Below, in pieces: positions 1-8,320 of a stretch of 64,000 nt of DNA. The DNA comes from Bacteroidota bacterium (GTDB lineage: Bacteria; Bacteroidota; Bacteroidia; Bacteroidales; Lentimicrobiaceae). Under the pieces are notes generated by a model. That model saw only the letters and a program-made list of their open reading frames with translations. It did no database searches and had not been told where the DNA came from. A program made the translations under genes and the position numbers. Positions within the stretch are counted from its first letter, which is position 1. Every line of letters starts with the position of its first letter. The stretch is taken from the NCBI GenBank assembly GCA_023434665.1, contig JAEYSM010000009.1, positions 1 to 64,000 on the forward strand, in the 5' to 3' direction.

Positions 1-118
1 TCCAGCTTCCTTCAGATTCTGTCTCACGACAGACACCCTTGCTCTTGGCTAATGGTTGGCGGCTAAAAACCCCCATAAAGGACTTTCACCTTCAAGTTAT
101 TAATCATGCACGGCACAC
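1..118 (-). mobile_element. 5' end of a group II intron (domain I), truncated by window edge
   Basis: Read on the minus strand from 118 down to 1, the sequence begins GTGTGCCGTGCATG and then carries GGTGAAAGTCC, GCAAGGGTGTC, a CTGTC/GACAG hairpin around GTGAG, and GAATCTGAAGGAAGCTGGA. These are the conserved blocks of bacterial group II intron domain I, in order, starting with the GUGYG 5' boundary. I recognised this from knowledge of the family, not by a search. The remainder of the intron, including any reverse transcriptase and domains V-VI, would lie to the left of base 1 and cannot be seen. The 5' exon is the gldN terminator, ending in TTCTT directly before GTGTG. Insertion behind a terminator hairpin is the habit of class C introns, but the class cannot be fixed from this fragment. 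Confidence 0.8.
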
Positions 119-149
119 AAGAAAAGAGCCTGTACATAAACAGGCTCTT
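119..149 (-). terminator. Rho-independent terminator of the T9SS operon
   Basis: A perfect 10-bp inverted repeat (124-133 with 140-149) surrounds a 6-nt loop. On the minus strand it is followed by TTCTT. It lies about 40 bp past the gldN stop codon. The group II intron begins at the very next base (118). Confidence 0.85.
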
Positions 150-187
150 CTTATTAGATTTCATATCTATATACCTCATTGAGGGAT

Positions 188-1045
188 CTAAAATTCCCAG
201 AGGTTATGCTCGAACATAAATAGTTCGTTTTTTACTCTTTCTGCTTCCATCAATGCATCCACTCCGGTTGCATAATCAGAGATACGACGATCAAATACAT
301 TATCCTCTTTATAGATATAACTACTAAACATCCGCTTCCAGAAAATATCATCATATGTCTTTCGAGCAGCACTGTTATATCTGTTAAAGACCTCAGCTTT
401 AGCTAGTATTGGACGTGCTTCAGGGAAATTGATCCAGAATAGTGGGTCATATGCTCTGAATACTCCATTCTCATCAAGATTATCCCGAACCGGACAAATT
501 CCAAGTATGCGAACTTCCATTACCGACCTTTGCTTATCAAAGAACCAGTCTTCCTTTATTCTGAAACGCTTTACGTCAGCAGGATTAAATGTCACTGAAA
601 TAATTGTATCATACCAATCATAAGGTGGATAAGGTCTTTGCATTGGAACAGAGTCAGTCCTCTCCAGCCTGTTCATGATTTCCTGATAAGTTAAAGGAAC
701 AACAAATTCATCGGATGGATTAGTTGCATCATAAGCTGTAATTGAACCTTCCTTAAGAGCATCCATTAGAACCTGCATTAAACTCCTCAAGTCGTTATTC
801 GGAACCTCAGGATAATAGAAAGCCTGATTCATCTTTTCGCGAAGATCAATCACCCGCCAAATCCTCTTGCTCCAAACAACATCTGCTTCACGAACCCATG
901 GATATGTGATTGGTTTCTTTTCTATTGTTGTCTTTTTATCGTATACTCCATCACGGGGAGGACTGTCAAGAACCTGTGCAGTACCGGTTTTACTAAAACC
1001 GGCTGTAAGTAATACGATAGCTAGAATACCAAATACTTTTTTCAT
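188..1045 (-). CDS. gldN: T9SS component GldN/PorN
   Basis: This is a 285-residue secreted protein with an N-terminal signal peptide (about residues 1-23, hydrophobic core GILAIVLLTAG). GldN/PorN is periplasmic and forms the ring associated with the lipoprotein GldK beneath the outer membrane in the type IX secretion system. The assignment rests on the sequence (the VREADVVWSKRIWRVIDLREKMN block is typical of the family, given here as separate words: VREADVVWSKRIW then RVIDLREKMN) and on its position as last gene of porP-gldK-gldL-gldM-gldN. It is slightly shorter than flavobacterial GldN. It is followed by a strong terminator. It is expected to be cotranscribed with gldM, from which it is separated by 50 bp. 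Confidence 0.95.
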   Translation of the reverse strand: MKKVFGILAIVLLTAGFSKTGTAQVLDSPPRDGVYDKKTTIEKKPITYPWVREADVVWSKRIWRVIDLREKMNQAFYYPEVPNNDLRSLMQVLMDALKEGSITAYDATNPSDEFVVPLTYQEIMNRLERTDSVPMQRPYPPYDWYDTIISVTFNPADVKRFRIKEDWFFDKQRSVMEVRILGICPVRDNLDENGVFRAYDPLFWINFPEARPILAKAEVFNRYNSAARKTYDDIFWKRMFSSYIYKEDNVFDRRISDYATGVDALMEAERVKNELFMFEHNLWEF

Positions 1046-1095
1046 CCTTTAACGATTTTATTTTTGACAGCTGATTAAAGCTGTTTCCCTTTACT

Positions 1096-2655
1096 TTATT
1101 GAACTATTATACTAATATTTCCAAGTTTACGATTTCCGCCCGGACCCTTAGCCATAATGTTTTCAATCCATATTCTCTGACCTCTTTTACTATTTTCAAT
1201 AAATGAAGTCATTTCAGGTGTAAGTCTTCCACTATTTGAATTATATTCCGCAACGTCACCACCTCTGATTCCGAGGAATTTGAAAGAGGTAATTTCAAAG
1301 TCAAGGTCAAATTCAAAATCTTCGGGCATTTTTGGTATAATCGCTCTTGAAGCAAGCAACATACTTTTTGCAATTGGACCTCCATCTGAGTTGGCAATGT
1401 AAGCGGTTGGTGTTGGAACTCTTTTAACCCTAAATTCAGCACGACCCATATTTCTGGTCTGGCCACCATCAGAATGGCTAACAGTAACAACGGCATTATT
1501 TACACCAGTTGGAACCTTTACAACCCAATCTCTTCCTACTTTACGGATAGTTCCTGCACTAATACTTGCATGAAGTTGTGATTCCGGAATTCCGGATGCT
1601 GCAATTGAAACGGGATTATCAACATCTGCATAGAACACATTCATCTTTGTAGGAGCCACTGTAAGTGATGGAGTCATTACAAAATATGATTCTTCAAAAG
1701 GATACTCGTCAATTTCACCTGTAGGACCAACAACTTTAATTGTCCCTCTGTAGGTTTGTGCACCAGTAGCGCTCGCATTCACGGAATATTTAGCTACACC
1801 ATTTACAGCAGGTATTTGTCTGCCATTGATAACAACTTCAGGATTCTGCTTAGTATCAATTGCCGCAATCATTATTTCAGCTTCATAAGTGTCACCTGAA
1901 AAGACAAGTCGTGAACTTGGTACAACCTTAGCTGCAAGAAGGTCAAACTTATAATCTTCAGCAGTGATAGAATTGAAAAGAGAAGACACAACATCACTCT
2001 CCACATTTCTGACGTCAGCGATTAATTTATTCAGGAATGTGACATTAGCTGCCAGAATAGTATGGTAGAAATTATGCATCTCCCAATTCTGCCGTTTTCC
2101 ACCGGCATCTCTGTATGGACCTTCAGTATCCAAGCCTAGCTTGATATTTGCTTTAGCCTGTTCATCCAGATCTTTTACTATATTCTTTTTAAATTCAGTA
2201 ATTTTATCTTTCAGTTCGCGAGCCTTACCTTTTGACCCATCCTGTGAGTTTCCGATGAAATAATTAGTTGTCTCATCATACTTATCTCTTGTTGAAATTT
2301 CACCAAGAGGAGTAATCTTGGCCTGATCAACCGGTATTCCTTCTGATCTTGAAATTGCTTCCCATTTAACACCTTCAATATAAGCTACCATTTCATCTGA
2401 GAGCTTACGTACTTCAGTAGCCTTATTCCAATATGGAGCTACTTTTGCTTCATTTAGCAGGTTTTGTTGTTCAAATCTTGCATATGTTTCATCGATCTTC
2501 TCTTTCAGATTCTGATTTGTCCCCTCTATACTGTTATTAACAACAACAAAGGCTTCAATGATTTCAACCGACACATTCAAGGCAAGCAGAGCAGTCAACA
2601 CCAGGTACATCATCGCGATCATTTTTTGTCGCGGTGTTTCCTTGTATCCAGCCAT
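1096..2655 (-). CDS. gldM: T9SS motor component GldM/PorM
   Basis: The 519-residue protein has a short cytoplasmic start (MAGYKETPRQK), one transmembrane helix at about residues 13-36, and a long periplasmic region. In the family this region folds into four beta-rich/Ig-like domains. GldM pairs with GldL to form the proton-driven inner-membrane motor and reaches across the periplasm to GldK/GldN to energise secretion and gliding. Length and N-terminus match the family. The gene sits between gldL and gldN, 42 bp after gldL, so one operon is likely. No truncation or frameshift is seen. Confidence 0.96.
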   Translation of the reverse strand: MAGYKETPRQKMIAMMYLVLTALLALNVSVEIIEAFVVVNNSIEGTNQNLKEKIDETYARFEQQNLLNEAKVAPYWNKATEVRKLSDEMVAYIEGVKWEAISRSEGIPVDQAKITPLGEISTRDKYDETTNYFIGNSQDGSKGKARELKDKITEFKKNIVKDLDEQAKANIKLGLDTEGPYRDAGGKRQNWEMHNFYHTILAANVTFLNKLIADVRNVESDVVSSLFNSITAEDYKFDLLAAKVVPSSRLVFSGDTYEAEIMIAAIDTKQNPEVVINGRQIPAVNGVAKYSVNASATGAQTYRGTIKVVGPTGEIDEYPFEESYFVMTPSLTVAPTKMNVFYADVDNPVSIAASGIPESQLHASISAGTIRKVGRDWVVKVPTGVNNAVVTVSHSDGGQTRNMGRAEFRVKRVPTPTAYIANSDGGPIAKSMLLASRAIIPKMPEDFEFDLDFEITSFKFLGIRGGDVAEYNSNSGRLTPEMTSFIENSKRGQRIWIENIMAKGPGGNRKLGNISIIVQ

Positions 2656-2697
2656 AATTTCTTATACTTTATTTGTTACAATTAGTGTCAAACGAGG

Positions 2698-3561
2698 TTA
2701 TCTTACATTTACATTCATGGCAGCAAGCATATTGCCATAAACCTGATTCAGAGCCGTAACTTTCTTAGTCAGATTGTCCATTTCCTGACGGTAACGATTC
2801 ATATCCTGAGCTGATTCACTAATATTTGTTAAATATTGGTTCAGGGTAGTGTGCAGTTTGGCTGTATCCTCAACATGTGTATTTGAGTTCTTCAATTGAA
2901 GTTCGTAAGTAGCATTGAGAGCAGACAAATTATTGGCTAATTTCTGTAGTTGATCAGCATAAGCCCTATTATCAATTCCTGAAAAATCCATTTTTTCAAT
3001 TGTTCTGGCAAGAGTTTGGGCACCTTGCTGATAAGTACCTGCAAACTGATTTGTTGATTCTGCTGCTTTTGCAATGTTTGAAGACAAATCGTTAACAGAT
3101 TTGCTTGCATTTGAAAGATTACGTGTATAATCATTGGTTGCAACTGCTGCAGTTGTCAGATCCGACATCTTGCTCGCGTTATCACTTAAGGATCTCAAAC
3201 CATTACCTAAGCTTTGAATTAACTCAGGACCTATTTTTGCCTTTTCAAGCATATTGTCGAGTTCCTGTACAGGTGATTTAGATGCTGCTTTTGCTTTAGC
3301 AGATTCTCCTCCTCCATGATACATTCCTGCAAGCTCAGGATATACTAAACTCCAGTCAGGTTCAACATGAGGTGGTTCGAAGGCTGAAAAGAAAAATATA
3401 ATAGCTTCTGTACCTAATCCTACGATCAACATTTCGTTTGCTCCCGGATAGTGGTTAATTTTGAACAGGGCTCCAAGAATAACAACTGCAGCTCCCCAGC
3501 CGTAGAGTTTTGACATGAAGTTTTTGAACCCTCTTCCTCTGACTAAATTGTTCAATCCCAT
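2698..3561 (-). CDS. gldL: T9SS motor component GldL/PorL
   Basis: The 287-residue inner-membrane protein has two N-terminal transmembrane helices (about 18-35 and 43-61) and a long cytoplasmic coiled-coil tail rich in Ser, Asn and Ala. GldL is the partner of GldM in the T9SS motor, and conserved acidic residues in its membrane helices are held to couple proton flow to rotation. A glutamate inside helix 2 (E52, in GLGTEAIIFFF) is a candidate for that role. The FKINHYPGA segment between the helices is typical of the family. It lies 63 bp downstream of gldK in the T9SS operon. Confidence 0.96.
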   Translation of the reverse strand: MGLNNLVRGRGFKNFMSKLYGWGAAVVILGALFKINHYPGANEMLIVGLGTEAIIFFFSAFEPPHVEPDWSLVYPELAGMYHGGGESAKAKAASKSPVQELDNMLEKAKIGPELIQSLGNGLRSLSDNASKMSDLTTAAVATNDYTRNLSNASKSVNDLSSNIAKAAESTNQFAGTYQQGAQTLARTIEKMDFSGIDNRAYADQLQKLANNLSALNATYELQLKNSNTHVEDTAKLHTTLNQYLTNISESAQDMNRYRQEMDNLTKKVTALNQVYGNMLAAMNVNVR

Positions 3562-3624
3562 GATTGTAAATTATTAGATTAATTTAATTGAAAGATTATT
3601 ATTGATTGGTTTGATTGGTGTGCT

Positions 3625-4980
3625 TTAGTTATAGATTTTTGAAGCTCTTGCAGGATTATCATCCTTCTGACGTCCCATGTAATTCTGTACTAACCTGAAT
3701 CCAATATAACTTTTGGCAGTATCCTGGTATTCGTATGTCCTTGAGTTAACCTGCAGGTAATAAGAAATATCTTTCCATGAACCACCACGAACCACTTTCC
3801 GTTTCAATGCTGGAGCGTCGCTGTCTTTTGCATTGTAACTGTAGGCTGGATTCATATCCCATGTGAAGTTGTAAGCTGATTCATCGAATGCATCATTTGT
3901 CCATTCAGCAACGTTACCTGACATATCATATAATCCAAAATCATTTGCCGGATAGTGAGCAACAATAACAGGTGTTAAACCGCCATCATCCACATAGTTA
4001 CCTCTGAGGGGCTTAAAGTTGGCTAGGAAACATCCCTTTTCATTACGTGTGTAAGGGCCACCCCATGGATATGGACTAAAGGAATTACCTCCTCTGGCAG
4101 CCCATTCCCATTCAGCTTCTGTTGGCATTCTGAATTCATTTACAACTGCATTCCCACGACCTGTTAAATAAGCACGTAAAAGTTCAGTTCTCCAGATTCC
4201 AAAAGCTTTTGCTTGTTTCCAGTTAACACCAACAACAGGATAATTATCATAAGCCGGATGCCAGAAATATCGCTCTGTCATTGGATCATTATACGAATAG
4301 GCATAATCATGAATCCAGGCCAATGTATCAGGATATACATTAATAATTTCTTTTCTAACATACAATGATCTGTCTTTTAAACCCTGCGGACGGTTTGCAA
4401 GACCAGCATTTATAGGATCTCCGGCTGAATAGTCTTTGCTTGATGCAGCACGGTAGTCAACCCAGAAATACTCATAAAATAATTTACGTGTATCTATTTC
4501 TTTTTTGCGGAAATATCTTTCATGCTCAGGAAGGAACATATCTTCGAGTGCTGCCCGCTCCTCTTCACCATTCCAGTTTATATCTGATTTCCAGTTAAGG
4601 AATGGAGGATCGTATACTTCTCCCGTTTTTCTGTTCTCTTCAATCAAGAAATCCTCTGGATTAACATCTCCGAGTTTTCTGCGGGCGATGGAATCTCTTA
4701 CCCAAAATACAAACTGACGGTACTCATTATTGGTAATTTCGGTTTCATCCATGTAGAATGCACTAACCGATACCGTCCGTGGATCATTGATATGTGCATA
4801 TGGAACATCCTGGTCACCAACTCCCATGGTAAAACTACCCATAGGAATATATGCCATACCATATGGATCGGGCTGATAAAATTTTTCTCGTTTAGTAACA
4901 CCTACCAGTTCACCATTGCCTGAGTTCCCGCAGCTACTCAATATTAGGGCAGCAATAATGTAGTTGAAGAGTTTTTTCAT
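3625..4980 (-). CDS. gldK: T9SS lipoprotein GldK/PorK
   Basis: The 451-residue lipoprotein has the lipobox ILSSC with Cys17 as acylation site. The rest is a formylglycine-generating-enzyme/sulfatase-modifying fold, recognisable by GVNWKQAKAFGIW, MPTEAEWEWAARGG, DMSGNVAEWTND and the C-terminal RGGSW and GFRLV motifs. In T9SS this fold is structural: GldK/PorK forms the outer-membrane-anchored periplasmic ring with GldN. A candidate promoter of its own lies 77 bp upstream, so gldKLMN may be made partly independently of porP. Confidence 0.95.
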   Translation of the reverse strand: MKKLFNYIIAALILSSCGNSGNGELVGVTKREKFYQPDPYGMAYIPMGSFTMGVGDQDVPYAHINDPRTVSVSAFYMDETEITNNEYRQFVFWVRDSIARRKLGDVNPEDFLIEENRKTGEVYDPPFLNWKSDINWNGEEERAALEDMFLPEHERYFRKKEIDTRKLFYEYFWVDYRAASSKDYSAGDPINAGLANRPQGLKDRSLYVRKEIINVYPDTLAWIHDYAYSYNDPMTERYFWHPAYDNYPVVGVNWKQAKAFGIWRTELLRAYLTGRGNAVVNEFRMPTEAEWEWAARGGNSFSPYPWGGPYTRNEKGCFLANFKPLRGNYVDDGGLTPVIVAHYPANDFGLYDMSGNVAEWTNDAFDESAYNFTWDMNPAYSYNAKDSDAPALKRKVVRGGSWKDISYYLQVNSRTYEYQDTAKSYIGFRLVQNYMGRQKDDNPARASKIYN

Positions 4981-5056
4981 GTTTATTACCTGATTTTATT
5001 GCAAATAACGGTATTTCTATAAAAATATTATAAGCGTGTTTCCGAATTTTAACCGA

Positions 5057-5087
5057 CAAAAATACCAATATATTAAACAAAAGCAAA
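5057..5087 (-). promoter_or_regulatory. Candidate Bacteroidota promoter of gldK
   Basis: On the minus strand TTTG (5087-5084) is followed after 19 bp by TATTTTTG (5064-5057). This fits the Bacteroidota -33 TTTG / -7 TAnnTTTG pair with near-ideal spacing. The gldK start is 76 bp further on. It lies just after the porP stop codon. Confidence 0.55.
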
Positions 5088-5095
5088 TCTATACG

Positions 5096-6064
5096 TTATA
5101 AGAATCGTGTATTTCGGAAACTTTTTTGTGTTTTTTCGAACTCTAGTTTAAAACAATATCTTAGCATTACTTCATGACTTCCGGCTCCACCTATCTTTGA
5201 TAAGGGTATATCATATGCATAGCCGAAACTCAAATCTTTAAAATTCATTCCTATCATAACAGCAGCAGTTTCTTGTAACCTATATGTAACTCCTCCAAAA
5301 ACCCGCCTGTTATATTCAACCATTCCATTCAAATCTATCTGTGCTGTGGTTCCGTCGTATTTTACAAACACACTGGGTGTAAAAACGAATGCCGGATTTC
5401 TTAATGATGACAACTCATAACCTGCGGTAGCATAATAGTGACGTTTCAGATCGTATTCCAATCCTCCATTGCCAATAGCTTTAGCTCCTTCAAGTAATTG
5501 AGTTGCTGATACTCCAAGATAAAGGCCTCCGGGTTGCAGGTAAAATACTCCAACACCCATATCAGTAAACATTGTACTTTCTGAAGCCCCGCTCAACAAA
5601 GGATCCTGCTCAACTGGTTTCAATTTGCTAAAATCAAGTGATTTATTTAAAAATCCAACGTTGATCCCTATTCCTAACTCACCATTTGCTAGCGTTCTGT
5701 TGTAAGCATATCCAAGCTTCACATATACATCCTTGAAATAACCTATTTTATCTTGCATCACCACTGCCGATACTCCACCACGAAGCAATCTTACAGGTGC
5801 ATCAGCATTAACTACAAATGTTTCAGGAGCAACATGATTTCCTTCTTCATCATTCATACCAATCCACTGTTGCCGCACTAAACCGGTGACACAAATTGCA
5901 TCTCTTAATCCCGCATATCCCGGATTAACTGTATTATGATTAAACTGGTTGAATGTAAACTGAGGTTCTTGTTGACCCATACAAATAACAGGAAACAGCA
6001 ATACAATTAAGACTAATGTGCCTGACAGTTTAATAGGCCCAAAACTATGTTGAATGCTTTTCAT
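5096..6064 (-). CDS. porP: PorP/SprF-family T9SS outer-membrane protein
   Basis: This is an outer-membrane beta-barrel protein of the PorP/SprF family, found next to gldK in T9SS loci and linked to anchoring the motor complex to the outer membrane. The open frame extends to 6142, but residue 27 of that frame (ATG at 6064) starts a convincing signal peptide (MKSIQHSF followed by a hydrophobic stretch ending at ICMGQ), so 6064 is chosen and gives 322 residues. The mature start QEPQFTFNQFNHNTVNPGYAG is typical of the family (here QFTFNQF and NPGYAG). Repeated amphipathic strands and a C-terminal Phe-rich segment follow. A candidate promoter lies about 115 bp upstream. Confidence 0.92.
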   Translation of the reverse strand: MKSIQHSFGPIKLSGTLVLIVLLFPVICMGQQEPQFTFNQFNHNTVNPGYAGLRDAICVTGLVRQQWIGMNDEEGNHVAPETFVVNADAPVRLLRGGVSAVVMQDKIGYFKDVYVKLGYAYNRTLANGELGIGINVGFLNKSLDFSKLKPVEQDPLLSGASESTMFTDMGVGVFYLQPGGLYLGVSATQLLEGAKAIGNGGLEYDLKRHYYATAGYELSSLRNPAFVFTPSVFVKYDGTTAQIDLNGMVEYNRRVFGGVTYRLQETAAVMIGMNFKDLSFGYAYDIPLSKIGGAGSHEVMLRYCFKLEFEKTQKSFRNTRFL

Positions 6065-6179
6065 TTTAGCATTGCTCAATGTGTGTGCTTGCAACAATTT
6101 GTTATCAGTATTGATTAGAGACAACCAAAATTCAAAGATCAATCTGACCGCCGAATTTACTATTTATTTAAAATATTCA

Positions 6180-6212
6180 CAAAAGTAATACATTCTCAGT
6201 ATAAACAACAAC
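6180..6212 (-). promoter_or_regulatory. Candidate Bacteroidota promoter of porP
   Basis: The minus strand has TACTTTTG at 6187-6180, a match to TAnnTTTG. A GTTG lies 18 or 21 bp upstream (6206-6209 or 6209-6212), one mismatch from the -33 TTTG. The leader to the chosen porP start would be about 110 nt. Confidence 0.45.
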
Positions 6213-6375
6213 CCGGAAAAAAAAGTTCCAGGCATATATTAGGTATACTTAGAAGCTTCTTTAATACTAATTCCCTGTACTTTATAATGTTTCGTCAAAC
6301 TGAAAAAAAAATGAATTAACCCTTAGTTTTAGCTTAAAAGAATTGTTAAACGACGATCGCTTCATCTTATTGTAG

Positions 6376-6383
6376 TAAATTTG
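6376..6383 (+). promoter_or_regulatory. Candidate -7 element for the first YitT gene
   Basis: TAAATTTG matches TAnnTTTG and lies 25 bp before the ATG at 6409. No TTTG is seen at the expected -33 position. Confidence 0.4.
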
Positions 6384-6408
6384 CAGCCCAATATTAATTT
6401 TCCTGCTA

Positions 6409-7338
6409 ATGGCTTACATCCAAAATGATAAACTATTTTCAAAAAGATGGTTTAAATCATACTTTTTGATTATTACAGGATCTTTAATCCTGGCTGCCGG
6501 ATTTGTGTTTTTCATTAATCCTTATAACATTGTACCGGGAGGAGTATACGGAATAGGGATTGTGGTGCATCACCTGACTGCAGGATTATTTTCTTTCTGG
6601 CCTACCGGAATTCCTATTGGCCTTTTTGGTCTGGTGCTTAATATTCCGTTAACTATAGCTGGAATAAAAGTACTGGGTCCCAGATTCGGTGTAAAAACCA
6701 TAGTCGGTTTTGTTCTTACCTCAGTATTTATGGACCTGCTTACCATGATTTTTGGAGAGAACGATCCACTGGGCCTTGCAAACGATCTATTAATGGCATG
6801 TGTGTTCGGAGGTGTTTTAATTGGCTTTGGATTAGGATTGATTTTTAAATCTAAGGCTACTTCCGGAGGATCAGATATTATTGCAATGATCATTGCCAAA
6901 TACACACGCCTTCCTTTGGGACAGTTGATGATTTATGTTGATTCAATAATCGTCCTTTTTGGGCTGGCTGTATTTCAGGACTGGCGAATACCTTTATACT
7001 CATGGATAGTGATTTTCATTACAGGTAAAGTAATTGATATCACAATGCAAGGCGTAAGTTACGATAAGATGGTTTTAATTATTTCGAACAATTTCGAGGA
7101 CATCCGTGAAAAAATTATTAACGATCTCCATCGCGGAGGAACTTATATTCCTGGAAAAGGAATGTATAACAACGGGGATAAAACAATAATTTTTACCGTG
7201 CTTAACCGGAGAGAAGTTGCTATGGTTCAGGAATACGTACATCAAATCGATCCTCAGGCATTCCTTACTGTCGTCGATGCCAATGAGATTTTAGGTGAGG
7301 GATTCCGGTCCCTGAGTGAAAAAGTATCAGAAATGTAA
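6409..7338 (+). CDS. YitT family membrane protein (DUF161 + DUF2179)
   Basis: The 309-residue protein has five to six transmembrane helices over the first ~215 residues and a soluble C-terminal domain (about 220-305) of the DUF2179 type. The segments FFINPYNIVPGGVYGI and SKATSGGSDIIA are typical of the YitT family. The function of this family is not established; it is widely annotated only as a membrane protein. The next gene is a close paralogue with 18 bp between them, so this is a tandem duplication within one transcript. The ATG at 6409 follows a -7 element at 6376-6383. Confidence 0.88.
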   Translation: MAYIQNDKLFSKRWFKSYFLIITGSLILAAGFVFFINPYNIVPGGVYGIGIVVHHLTAGLFSFWPTGIPIGLFGLVLNIPLTIAGIKVLGPRFGVKTIVGFVLTSVFMDLLTMIFGENDPLGLANDLLMACVFGGVLIGFGLGLIFKSKATSGGSDIIAMIIAKYTRLPLGQLMIYVDSIIVLFGLAVFQDWRIPLYSWIVIFITGKVIDITMQGVSYDKMVLIISNNFEDIREKIINDLHRGGTYIPGKGMYNNGDKTIIFTVLNRREVAMVQEYVHQIDPQAFLTVVDANEILGEGFRSLSEKVSEM

Positions 7339-7356
7339 CCTTTTTTATAACTAAAC

Positions 7357-8250
7357 ATGCCATTCCTTCAAAAAGAAAAACTTTTCACCAAAAAATGGTT
7401 TTTATCCTATTCCCTGATAATAGTGGGGACATTTTTAGTAGCTGCAGGATACGTTTATTTTATAACTCCTTATAAAATCGTTCCTGGGGGTATTTATGGT
7501 ATTTCTATCGTCCTACATCACCTATTTAACACTCCCGTCGGACTAACTGCCCTTCTGTTTAATATTCCACTCACAATTATCGGAACAAAAGTTCTGGGTC
7601 CAAGATTCGGTACCAAGACTGTCGTGGGATTTGTTCTAACATCAGTTTATGTCGATGTTCTTTCATACTTTTCAGAATTCAAACCCCTTGTTGCTGACGA
7701 TCCTTTATTATCAGCAGTCTTTGGAGGTGTATTGGTAGGTGCAGGAGTAGGTTTGATCTTTAAGTCAAAGGCAACCTCAGGCGGTTCTGATGTGATAGCG
7801 ATGATTATTGCCCGGTTTACCCGATTGCCTCTCGGACAGCTAATGATGGTTGTTGATTCTACTATTGTCCTCGTAGGATTTATTGCTTTCGGCGATTGGA
7901 AGATTCCTCTTTATTCCTGGATTACGATATTCGTTATGGGTAAAACTATTGATACTGTTCTTTCGGGAGTGAATTACGAGAAAACAATCTTCATTATATC
8001 CGAAAAATACGATGAAATACGTAATAAGATAATCAATGACTTAAACAGAGGTGGTACTTTTCTTCATGGCGAAGGTATGTTTAACGGACAAGAAAAAAAG
8101 GTAATTTTTACTGTCGTCAACCGAAGAGAACTTGCAATGCTCGAGGAGTATATCAATAAAATAGACCCAAAAGCTTTTTTAACAATAATGGATGCGCATG
8201 AAATTCTGGGACAGGGATTTAAATCCCTTCACGACAAACTTGAAGATTGA
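7357..8250 (+). CDS. YitT family membrane protein, second copy
   Basis: The 297-residue protein aligns along its whole length with the preceding gene: the same start (KLFTKKWFLSYSLII), the same FITPYKIVPGGIYGI and SKATSGGSDVIA motifs, and the same DUF2179-like C-terminus ending near AFLTIMDAHEILGQGF. It is clearly diverged, not a recent copy. It lacks about ten residues present in copy one near residue 60 (the FSFWPTG loop). It is followed by a strong bidirectional terminator. The function is unknown, as for its neighbour. Confidence 0.88.
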   Translation: MPFLQKEKLFTKKWFLSYSLIIVGTFLVAAGYVYFITPYKIVPGGIYGISIVLHHLFNTPVGLTALLFNIPLTIIGTKVLGPRFGTKTVVGFVLTSVYVDVLSYFSEFKPLVADDPLLSAVFGGVLVGAGVGLIFKSKATSGGSDVIAMIIARFTRLPLGQLMMVVDSTIVLVGFIAFGDWKIPLYSWITIFVMGKTIDTVLSGVNYEKTIFIISEKYDEIRNKIINDLNRGGTFLHGEGMFNGQEKKVIFTVVNRRELAMLEEYINKIDPKAFLTIMDAHEILGQGFKSLHDKLED

Positions 8251-8266
8251 TGAATCAAGTAATTAC

Positions 8267-8300
8267 AAAAAAGGAGTCAACACATGTGACTCCTTTTTTT
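8267..8300. terminator. Bidirectional terminator between YitT pair and rseP
   Basis: The stem GGAGTCA/TGACTCC has a 7-nt loop. It is flanked by six A on one side and seven T on the other, so it can act in both directions. It lies between convergent genes. Confidence 0.88.
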
Positions 8301-8320
8301 TATCGTTCTGATACACCTAT

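Larger units (their letters stand above)
6065..6408. other. Intergenic region between porP and the YitT pair
   Basis: This 344-bp gene-free stretch separates divergent genes. It holds candidate -7 elements for both directions (6180-6187 minus, 6376-6383 plus). I see no small gene, hairpin or repeat in it. Confidence 0.6.

Noticed and set aside
6065..6142. Upstream start of porP at 6142
   Set aside because: The extra 26 residues would hide the signal peptide that begins at the ATG at 6064.
6570..6905. 111-codon minus-strand frame
   Set aside because: It is antisense to the first YitT gene, whose reading frame is strongly conserved in the family.
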